In this document: positions 1 through 5,013 of the stretch, in pieces
Layout of the letters: the number at the start of each line of letters is the position of its first letter
Numbering within the stretch: position 1 is the first letter of the stretch
DNA from: Kiritimatiellia bacterium
GTDB taxonomy: Bacteria > Verrucomicrobiota > Kiritimatiellia > RFP12 > DVOR01
Assembly (NCBI GenBank): GCA_017548245.1
Contig: JAFYMU010000055.1
Location: forward strand, 1-5,013
Direction of reading: 5' to 3'
DNA: 5,013 nucleotides
Program-made: the position numbers and the translations under genes
Notes under the pieces: generated by a model
Told to the model about the DNA's origin: nothing
What the model saw: the letters and a program-made list of their open reading frames with translations, nothing else
Database searches by the model: none

Positions 1-699
1 CACGGCGACCGTCTCGTGGCCGATGACCCTGCAATGTACGCTGGCATCGCTAAGATCGGCGACGAACGCGTGGTCATCGTGGGTCACCGCAAGGGGCGCA
101 CCCCTGAAGAAAAGGTGGCAAGCCGTTGGGGTATGGCCAATCCGGATGGTTACCGCAAGGCTATGCGCATCATGCGTTTGGCAGAAAAGTTCCAGCTCCC
201 GATCGTCGCTCTCGTGGACACCTCGGGCGCATTCCCTGGTCTTGACGCAGAAGAACGCGGTCAGGCCGAAGCTATCGCTAAGAACCTCGCCGACATGTCG
301 GTCTTGAAGACCCCGATCGTGGTGGTCGTGACCGGTGAAGGTGGTTCGGGTGGTGCACTCGGTATCGCCGTGGGTGACCGCATCCTCATGCTCGAACACG
401 CTGTGTACTCGGTGATCAGCCCTGAAGGTTGCGCATCGATTCTCTGGCGCGACGGCAAGATGGCTCCTGTGGCCGCTGAAGCCCTCAAGATTACCTCTTC
501 TTGGTTGAAGAAGCTCGGCATCGTGGATGACATCATTCCCGAACCCAAGGGTGGCGCACACACCGCTCCTGCTAAGGCTATCGAAACCGTGAAGCAGGCT
601 GTCGTGGCGGCAATTAAAGAACTCAAGAAGATCCCCGTGGAAACCTTGGTCGACCAGCGCTATGCGAAGTTCGCCGCCATGGGTCGCTTCGGTAAATAA
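1..699 (+). CDS. accA: Acetyl-CoA carboxylase carboxyltransferase subunit alpha, 5'-truncated by window edge
   Basis: This is the alpha subunit of the carboxyltransferase half of acetyl-CoA carboxylase. With AccD it transfers the carboxyl group from carboxybiotin on AccB to acetyl-CoA, giving malonyl-CoA in the cytoplasm. The frame is open from base 1 (HGDRLVADD) and stops with TAA at 697-699, leaving 232 residues. By comparison with the ~319-residue E. coli protein, roughly 85-90 N-terminal residues lie outside the window, so the GTG at 16 is internal. Family hallmarks in order are GHRKGR, GYRKAMR, VDTSGAFPG, AEERGQAEAIA, the crotonase-fold oxyanion stretch GEGGSGGALGI (about nt 334-366), YSVISPEGCASILW and the late IIPEPKGGAH. 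The motif usually written DTPGAYPG reads DTSGAFPG here. Codon choice is narrow, as in a highly expressed gene. An upstream fusion to AccD cannot be excluded. The next gene follows after 11 bp, probably in the same transcript. Confidence 0.97.
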   Translation, partial: HGDRLVADDPAMYAGIAKIGDERVVIVGHRKGRTPEEKVASRWGMANPDGYRKAMRIMRLAEKFQLPIVALVDTSGAFPGLDAEERGQAEAIAKNLADMSVLKTPIVVVVTGEGGSGGALGIAVGDRILMLEHAVYSVISPEGCASILWRDGKMAPVAAEALKITSSWLKKLGIVDDIIPEPKGGAHTAPAKAIETVKQAVVAAIKELKKIPVETLVDQRYAKFAAMGRFGK

Positions 700-710
700 G
701 TTTCACGACC

Positions 711-1664
711 ATGGCTACTGCTCTGATTCTTTCAGACGGTAAACCTGGACATGAAAATCAGTCCAAGGCTCTAGCAGAGGGCCTTGGATTTTCTTTTCAG
801 ATCCAGCAATGCGTTTACCCCAGCAAAGCGAAGAAGACGCTTTCCTATCTGTGCGACCGTCTCGGCCTTAACCCTGACTTAACTGGCATCTTGCCTGAAG
901 TCACCGAGCGCATCGCAACAGAACGCCCTGCCATCCTGATTGGTGCAGGCTCTAATACCTTTTATTCACTCAAGCTCTTGCGTCGAAAATTCAACATCCC
1001 TTGTGTTGCCATTCTGACGCCTGGCGGTTATGCACTCAAGGGATTTGATGCCATTTTGGCTCCAGCCTTTGACAACCCGCCTGTTCGTGCGAACGTCATC
1101 CAGATTCCCACCAACCTCACCCCTGCGCGTCCCGACTTCTATCAAACGCAGACAGAAGCCTTCTTCGAACGCTATACGCCCCAGAAGAAGCGCGCCGTCG
1201 GTATCATTATCGGTGGCAAGAATCCAATCGCAGATGTCACCGCAGAATGGTTGCAAGAACAGTTGACGCAACTCTTTGACGCGACGCCCGATTGCGAACA
1301 TTGGGTAACCACCTCGCGTCGCACCTCGCCTGAAGCGGATGCCGTCATCGACAGTTTCCCCTTTGACTACAAACTCATCTTCTCGCGCGAACGCTTCAAC
1401 CCCATTCCCGCCTTTGTTACCCAATGCGAACGCCTCTTCGTCACTGCAGAATCCACCGGGATGCTCAGTGAAGCCGTGGCGATTGGCAACGCAAAGGTGG
1501 AAGTATTGGATAATTTGTCCGTCACAACGGGCAAGTTCGCACGTTTTGTCAAACAACTCTGTGATGAAGGCTACGCCCACCGTTTTGATGGCACGCTGGG
1601 AGACACCGCACGTAAGGTGGATCTCACGCCTGTAATTGAACGCGTGAAGGCGATGCTTGACTGA
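711..1664 (+). CDS. ELM1/DUF1022-family protein (Mito_fiss_Elm1-like), function in bacteria unknown
   Basis: A complete 317-residue protein of the ELM1 family, named after a plant mitochondrial-fission factor. Bacterial members are of unproven function, have a GT-B glycosyltransferase-like look and are often mis-named epimerases. Visible family marks are the N-terminal SDGKPGHENQSKALAEGL (residues 8-25), the GAGSNTF stretch (78-84), the ILTPGG motif (101-106), GIIIGGKNP (164-172) opening the second half, VTTSRRTSPEA (199-209) and the C-terminal VTAESTGMLSEA (244-255). There is no signal peptide or membrane segment, so it is probably cytosolic or membrane-peripheral. The ATG at 711 is chosen because the conserved N-terminus begins seven residues later. 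No convincing Shine-Dalgarno sequence precedes it, so translation may depend on re-initiation by ribosomes ending accA 11 bp upstream. Codon use is looser than in accA or the downstream fusion gene. Family assignment is strong; any envelope or sugar-related role is inference. Confidence 0.87.
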   Translation: MATALILSDGKPGHENQSKALAEGLGFSFQIQQCVYPSKAKKTLSYLCDRLGLNPDLTGILPEVTERIATERPAILIGAGSNTFYSLKLLRRKFNIPCVAILTPGGYALKGFDAILAPAFDNPPVRANVIQIPTNLTPARPDFYQTQTEAFFERYTPQKKRAVGIIIGGKNPIADVTAEWLQEQLTQLFDATPDCEHWVTTSRRTSPEADAVIDSFPFDYKLIFSRERFNPIPAFVTQCERLFVTAESTGMLSEAVAIGNAKVEVLDNLSVTTGKFARFVKQLCDEGYAHRFDGTLGDTARKVDLTPVIERVKAMLD

Positions 1665-1703
1665 ATCCACACCCCTTAAAAGTTTCATCGCTTTACAACG
1701 ATA

Positions 1704-1719
1704 ACGCCCATCGTGGCGT
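1704..1719. repeat. Small inverted repeat upstream of the rpiB-glyA promoter
   Basis: ACGCC (1704-1708) and GGCGT (1715-1719) are perfect complements separated by a 6-base loop (CATCGT). No T-tract follows, so it is not a standard intrinsic terminator for the ELM1-family gene. It covers the expected -35 position of the candidate promoter, so an operator role is conceivable. A five-base stem may equally be chance. Confidence 0.25.
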
Positions 1720-1724
1720 AAGTA

Positions 1725-1733
1725 TGTTACAAT
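1725..1733 (+). promoter_or_regulatory. Candidate extended -10 sigma70-type promoter for rpiB-glyA
   Basis: TGTTACAAT matches an extended -10 element (TGn followed by TACAAT, one mismatch to TATAAT). No good -35 hexamer lies 16-18 bases upstream, which an extended -10 can tolerate. Transcription would begin near 1740, giving a leader of about 34 bases before the ATG at 1774. It lies in the only gap of about 100 bp in the window, where a new transcription unit is expected. This is prediction from consensus only. Confidence 0.45.
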
Positions 1734-1762
1734 AAAGACGTTATTCTGCACATTTAATCTTG

Positions 1763-1768
1763 AAGGAG
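1763..1768 (+). promoter_or_regulatory. Strong Shine-Dalgarno of the rpiB-glyA fusion gene
   Basis: AAGGAG ends five bases before the ATG at 1774. It fixes the start codon at the beginning of the RpiB domain. No comparable site exists at the RpiB/SHMT junction (about 2190-2260), which supports translation of the two domains as one chain. Confidence 0.8.
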
Positions 1769-1773
1769 TATCA

Positions 1774-3459
1774 ATGAAGACGATTGCAATCGGATGCGAC
1801 CATGCTGGCGTAGCCCTCAAGGCAAAGCTCGTAAACTATCTCGAAGGTCGTGGTCTCTCCGTAACGGATGTCGGTTCCTTTGACGCAACTGCGGCCGACG
1901 ATTACACCGATTTTGCTGTTCAAGTTTGTGAAGCCGTCGTAGAAGGCAAGGCCGACCGTGGCGTGTTGCTTTGCTCGACGGGCATCGGCATGAGCATCGT
2001 GGCCAACCGTTTCACGGGTGTGCGCGCTGCCATCGTGACCGATGACGCGGTCGCCCAACTCTGCCGCGAACACAACAATGCCAACATCGTGATTCTCTCT
2101 GCCCGCGCATTGAACGAAGAAGCCGCTATTCGTGCCCTCGGTTTGTGGCTCGACACGCCCTTCTCGGAAGCCGAACGCCACGTGCGCCGTTTGGCAAAGT
2201 GTGACCGCGCTGGCCGTTTGGCTGAAGCCTCCTTGCTCGCCAAGGCGGACCCCGAAGTACACGCCGCAATCGTTGCTCAGATTCAGCAGGAAGATGACAC
2301 CATCAACCTCATCGCCTCTGAAAACTACACCTCTGCAGCCGTGCGCGAAGCTCAGGGCTCGGTGCTTACCAACAAGTACGCAGAAGGTTATCCGGGCAAG
2401 CGTTGGTACTCGGGTTGCATCCCTGTGGACACCGTTGAACAATTGGCAATCGAACGCGCCAAGCAGCTCTTCGGTGCTGAAGCGGCAAACGTTCAGCCGC
2501 ACTGCGGTAGCGCCGCAAACATGGCCGTTTACTTCGCCATGTTGCAGCACGGCGACACGATTCTCTCCATGAGCCTTGACCAGGGTGGTCACCTCAGCCA
2601 TGGTTCGCCCGTCAACTTCTCGGGCAAGCTCTACAACATCGTCCCCTACACCGTTGACAAGGACACCGAATGCTTGGACTACGATGCCATCGAAAAGATT
2701 GCAGAAGAGGTCAAGCCGCGTTTGATCCTTGCGGGTGCTTCGGCCTATCCGCGCACCATTGACTTCGCACGCTTCCGCGCGATTGCCGACAAGGTGGGCG
2801 CCTACTTGATGGTTGACATGGCCCACATCGCAGGGTTGATCGCTGGTGGCGTCCACCCGTCGCCGGTGCCGCATGCTGACTTCGTTACCACGACCACGCA
2901 CAAGACCCTCCGCGGGCCTCGCGCGGGCCTCGTGCTCTGCAAGGAAAAGTACATCGCCGCCATCAATAAGAGCGTCTTCCCTGGCATCCAGGGTGGCCCG
3001 CTTGAAAACGTGATTGCCGCAAAGGCCGTCTGCTTCAAGGAATGGTTGCAGCGCGATGCACACGCTTACGCAAGCCAGATTGTTGCCAACACGAAGACCT
3101 TGGCTGAAGTGCTTCAGGCAGAAGGGTTCCGTTTGGTCTCTGGTGGCACCGACAACCACCTCTTCTTGGTTGACGTGAAGGCCTCGGGCATCACGGGCAA
3201 GGTGGCCGCAGCGGCGCTTGATAACGCCGGCATCATCTGCAACAAGAACACGATTCCGTTCGACACCGAAAGCCCCTTCGTCACCTCTGGTATCCGTATC
3301 GGTTCGGCCGCTGTCACCACGCGTGGCATGAAGGAACCCGAAATGCGCCAGTTGGGTGCATGGATTGCCGCAATCCTCAAGAACCCCGAAGACGAAGCAC
3401 TCCAGGCAACGGTTCGTGCCGAAGTGCGTAAGTTGGCCGCTCAGTTCCCCGTTCCGTAA
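1774..3459 (+). CDS. rpiB-glyA: Fused ribose-5-phosphate isomerase B / serine hydroxymethyltransferase
   Basis: A 561-residue cytosolic fusion. Residues 1 to about 150 are RpiB (ribulose-5-P to ribose-5-P): GCDHAG at 7-12, catalytic Cys67 in [16 protein letters not shown] (65-80) and EHNNANIV (99-106). The usual CGTG reads CSTG. Residues from about 153 to 561 are a full-length PLP-dependent SHMT (serine + THF to glycine + 5,10-methylene-THF; E. coli GlyA has 417 residues). Visible are NLIASENY (178-185), [13 protein letters not shown] (200-212; Tyr212 matches E. coli Tyr65), [15 protein letters not shown] (271-285; His273 matches His126), VDMAHIAGL (347-355) with Asp348 and His351, PLP-lysine Lys377 in [12 protein letters not shown] (372-383), and carboxylate-binding Arg508 in TSGIRIG (504-510). 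Both active sites look intact. The join is in frame, with no internal ATG and no stop, through a linker of about ten residues. Separate rpiB and glyA genes are neighbours in some bacteria, which suggests how the fusion arose. An 11-bp gap links it to the next gene. Confidence 0.95.
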   Translation: MKTIAIGCDHAGVALKAKLVNYLEGRGLSVTDVGSFDATAADDYTDFAVQVCEAVVEGKADRGVLLCSTGIGMSIVANRFTGVRAAIVTDDAVAQLCREHNNANIVILSARALNEEAAIRALGLWLDTPFSEAERHVRRLAKCDRAGRLAEASLLAKADPEVHAAIVAQIQQEDDTINLIASENYTSAAVREAQGSVLTNKYAEGYPGKRWYSGCIPVDTVEQLAIERAKQLFGAEAANVQPHCGSAANMAVYFAMLQHGDTILSMSLDQGGHLSHGSPVNFSGKLYNIVPYTVDKDTECLDYDAIEKIAEEVKPRLILAGASAYPRTIDFARFRAIADKVGAYLMVDMAHIAGLIAGGVHPSPVPHADFVTTTTHKTLRGPRAGLVLCKEKYIAAINKSVFPGIQGGPLENVIAAKAVCFKEWLQRDAHAYASQIVANTKTLAEVLQAEGFRLVSGGTDNHLFLVDVKASGITGKVAAAALDNAGIICNKNTIPFDTESPFVTSGIRIGSAAVTTRGMKEPEMRQLGAWIAAILKNPEDEALQATVRAEVRKLAAQFPVP

Positions 3460-3462
3460 GGA
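3458..3462 (+). promoter_or_regulatory. Shine-Dalgarno of the GspG-like gene, overlapping the glyA stop codon
   Basis: AAGGA begins inside the TAA stop of the fusion gene and lies eight bases before the ATG at 3471. This arrangement supports that start and suggests co-transcription, and possibly translational coupling, with rpiB-glyA. Confidence 0.7.
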
Positions 3463-3470
3463 CTCTTCCA

Positions 3471-3902
3471 ATGCCCGCATCCGACAAAGCAACGCTTGTG
3501 CTCGTCTCTATTGCCATTGCCATTGGCGTGGCAATAGGGTTCTACTCTGGTTACCTGGGTCGCGAGACCAAGCAACCTGGCGAGGCGATTCGCACGTCGG
3601 ATGCAACGGGTCATTGGAAACGTCACGCGGAGCCCGCCTCCAACATCAATGCGGAAATCTTAACCAATACGCGCATTCGCCTTGTGATGCAAGCCATCCC
3701 AACCTATGCGCTCCTCAACGCAGGTTCGCTCCCAACCACCCTTGATGATCTCGTAACCGATGGCCTCTTGGGCAAAGATATGATTCGTGATGGTTGGGAT
3801 CGTCCCCTACGCTATACCACCGATGCCGAAAAGGCCACCTACACGGTGCGCTCGCTCGGTTCGGATGGCTGTCCGTCGGATGACGATATTCCGACCGAGT
3901 AA
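3471..3902 (+). CDS. Single-pass membrane protein with GspG-like (type II secretion pseudopilin) C-terminal domain
   Basis: A 143-residue protein. Residues 7-28 form one hydrophobic segment rich in Ile, Ala, Gly and Val, an inner-membrane anchor. A polar linker follows (about 29-60). Residues 60-143 resemble the C-terminal domain of GspG major pseudopilins: an amphipathic stretch with NTRIRLVMQAIPTYAL (66-81), GSLPTTLDDLVTDGLL (85-100), the core DGWDRPLRY (107-115), and YTVRSLGSDG (124-133) followed by the acidic SDDDI (136-140). In GspG this acidic tail helps bind calcium. A real pseudopilin would start with a short leader ending in Gly before an FTLIE-type helix with Glu at +5; neither is present, so peptidase processing and assembly into a pilus are unlikely. 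No secretion genes are adjacent. It probably shares the rpiB-glyA transcript. What it does is unknown; the domain is recognised by pattern rather than by search. Confidence 0.8.
   Translation: MPASDKATLVLVSIAIAIGVAIGFYSGYLGRETKQPGEAIRTSDATGHWKRHAEPASNINAEILTNTRIRLVMQAIPTYALLNAGSLPTTLDDLVTDGLLGKDMIRDGWDRPLRYTTDAEKATYTVRSLGSDGCPSDDDIPTE
3506..3539 (+). repeat. Strong hairpin within the membrane-segment codons of the GspG-like gene
   Basis: CTATTGCCA (3508-3516) and TGGCAATAG (3529-3537) are perfect nine-base complements. The stem extends outward by one wobble and one C-G pair (3506-3507 with 3538-3539). After a one-base bulge it extends inward by TGCC/GGCG (3518-3521 with 3525-3528, one T-G wobble), closing on a three-base loop. 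It starts 35 bases after the start codon and has no T-tract, so it is not a terminator. It may simply reflect repetitive Ile-Ala codons, or it may slow translation early in the gene. Confidence 0.6.
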
Positions 3903-3967
3903 CGCAACCGCCTCTCACAACAGCGCACCTTCCTCTCGTTTCATCCTTTGGGTGACGATGCATTGTT

Positions 3968-5013
3968 ATGCAAAAACTTCTGCTTCTTCATGTCGCTGCG
4001 CTAGGTTATGACCTCTTAAAGGCCCACGGCGTTACCACCCTCGCAGGGCTTCCCATCCAATCCCTTACCACAACCGCACCCGCTGTCACCTGTACGGCGC
4101 AAGCGACGTTGCGCACCGCCCTGCCCCCTCAAGCCCATGCGATGCCGTCCAACGGCCTCTTCGTGCGCGACCTTTACCAATCGCAATTCTGGAATCAATC
4201 CGCACGCCTTGTGCACGGCCCTCGCATTTGGGAGCGCTTCCGCGCAAAAGGGGGCACCGTAGGCCTCTACTTCTTCCAACAATCCCTCGGCGAATCGGTT
4301 GACGAGATCCTCTCTCCCGCCCCCATCCACACCCACGGTGGCGGCTTAATCATGGCAACCTATAGCCAACCCCAATCGTTGCTCAACGGCAAGAATCCGG
4401 TTCCCTTATGGCAGTACTGGGGACCGCTTGCCTCTCGCAGGGTTGGCCGCGCCATCGTACGCACCCTGATGCTACGCCTTGAACAAGGCAACGCGCCCGA
4501 TCTCTGTTGCGTCTATTTGCCAACCCTAGACTATGATTTGCAACGTTACGGCACGCAGCATCGCAAGATTCCCGCCAATGTGCGCGATGTCGTCAACCAA
4601 ATTGAGGTCCTTGCCGCCGTTGCGCGCCAACACGATTACGAGCTGCTCATTGTCGGCGACTACGCCATCACCGATGTCACTGGCCCCGTTTGCTTCCCCA
4701 ATCGCGCCCTTCGCGAGGCGGGCCTCTTTCAAACGCGCACCATTCGCGGCATGCACTATCCCGACTTCTACCAGTCGGAGGCCTTTGCACTCTGCGACCA
4801 CCAGACGGCGCTCGTCTACTGTTCCGACTCGGCGAACCGCGAACGCGTTCGTACATGCCTTGAAGCGCTGCCCGAGGTTGACACCATCGAACCCGACTTC
4901 GCAGGCGCGGACTTCCACCTTACCGCAAAACCCGGTTCGTGGTTCGCCTATCCCTGGTGGGAAACCGCCTCCGAAGCCCCCGATTATGCCACGCATGTGG
5001 ACATCCACAACAA
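3968..5013 (+). CDS. Alkaline phosphatase superfamily protein, type I phosphodiesterase/nucleotide pyrophosphatase family, 3'-truncated
   Basis: The frame runs open from ATG 3968 to the right edge, giving 348 residues; relatives as I recall them have roughly 450, so about 100 are missing. Family marks are PAVTCTAQATL (38-48) with Thr41 as likely nucleophile, NGLFVRDL then FWNQSARLV, YLPTLDYDLQRYG (183-195) with Asp188, VGDYAI (229-234) with Asp231, CDHQ (276-279) with His278, and DIHN (345-348) with the late metal-ligand candidate His347. Several canonical ligands of this superfamily are changed: the first-strand Asp of VDG is absent (HVAALG), the His of the DxxGH motif reads Gln192, and the Asp-His pair reads Asp231-Tyr232. 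I recall the same changes across this subfamily, so they need not mean an inactive enzyme. The start is set by a frame stop at 3953-3955 and no nearer ATG; the best ribosome site, GGGTGA at 3950-3955, is weak and 12 bases away. There is no signal peptide. The substrate is unknown; hydrolysis of a phosphodiester or pyrophosphate is a family-level inference. Confidence 0.85.
   Translation, partial: MQKLLLLHVAALGYDLLKAHGVTTLAGLPIQSLTTTAPAVTCTAQATLRTALPPQAHAMPSNGLFVRDLYQSQFWNQSARLVHGPRIWERFRAKGGTVGLYFFQQSLGESVDEILSPAPIHTHGGGLIMATYSQPQSLLNGKNPVPLWQYWGPLASRRVGRAIVRTLMLRLEQGNAPDLCCVYLPTLDYDLQRYGTQHRKIPANVRDVVNQIEVLAAVARQHDYELLIVGDYAITDVTGPVCFPNRALREAGLFQTRTIRGMHYPDFYQSEAFALCDHQTALVYCSDSANRERVRTCLEALPEVDTIEPDFAGADFHLTAKPGSWFAYPWWETASEAPDYATHVDIHN

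Noticed and set aside
1665..1740. Intrinsic terminator after the ELM1-family gene
   Set aside because: The only stem (1704-1719) has five pairs and is followed by AAGTATG rather than a run of T, so termination is not supported.
966..1820. A 284-codon minus-strand open frame across the ELM1-family gene and the following gap
   Set aside because: It lies antisense to a well-supported gene, shows no recognisable domain and crosses the rpiB-glyA promoter region. It is treated as a shadow frame.
2191..2220. TTG codons (2191, 2218) as a separate start for the SHMT part
   Set aside because: No Shine-Dalgarno lies upstream of either, and they fall in the RpiB C-terminal helix. A fused product is the simpler reading.
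1771..3492. A 573-codon open frame on the minus strand, antisense to the whole rpiB-glyA gene
   Set aside because: It mirrors a strongly codon-biased real gene, in which complementary stop triplets are rare. The translation is Cys/His/Arg/Val-rich and matches no family I know. No Shine-Dalgarno or promoter supports it.
3903..3967. Possible terminator or small RNA in the gap before the phosphodiesterase gene
   Set aside because: The 65 bases are pyrimidine-rich but contain no clear stem-loop or promoter. The gap may be an internal operon spacer.
4526..5008. A 160-codon minus-strand open frame near the right edge
   Set aside because: The plus strand here encodes conserved phosphodiesterase-family motifs through to the last base. 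The minus-strand product is low-complexity Gly/Val/Arg-rich.

Overview
The window is a compact, entirely plus-strand stretch of a bacterial chromosome. It holds five protein-coding genes, with the first and last cut by the window edges. Base composition is moderately GC-rich by eye. The gene set points to a Gram-negative-type bacterium: an AccA acetyl-CoA carboxylase subunit, an ELM1-family protein, a RpiB-SHMT fusion, a membrane-anchored protein with a GspG-like C-terminal domain, and a phosphodiesterase/nucleotide pyrophosphatase-family enzyme. The last two families remind me of genomes in the Planctomycetota-Verrucomicrobiota-Lentisphaerota/Kiritimatiellota group. That placement is a low-confidence inference, because no rRNA or other strong phylogenetic marker is present.

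Layout. Positions 1-699 hold the 3' two-thirds of accA (first committed step of fatty acid synthesis). It is followed after 11 bp by a complete ELM1-family (DUF1022-type) gene, 711-1664, whose bacterial role is not established. A 109-bp gap (1665-1773) carries a plausible extended -10 promoter, a small hairpin and a strong Shine-Dalgarno sequence. These open a second unit: a 561-residue fusion of ribose-5-phosphate isomerase B with full-length serine hydroxymethyltransferase (1774-3459), then an 11-bp gap and a 143-residue single-pass membrane protein with a type II secretion pseudopilin-like C-terminal domain (3471-3902). After a 65-bp pyrimidine-rich gap, a divergent type I phosphodiesterase-family gene starts at 3968 and runs off the right edge.

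How the genes relate. The fusion joins two enzymes that feed nucleotide synthesis: RpiB supplies ribose-5-phosphate for PRPP, and SHMT supplies glycine and 5,10-methylene-tetrahydrofolate. It is the clearest unusual item in the window. The accA and rpiB-glyA genes share a restricted codon choice (mostly GAA, AAG, GGT/GGC, CGT/CGC), consistent with high expression. The ELM1-family, GspG-like and phosphodiesterase genes use codons more loosely. I found no mobile element, CRISPR array, tRNA, rRNA or convincing intrinsic terminator.
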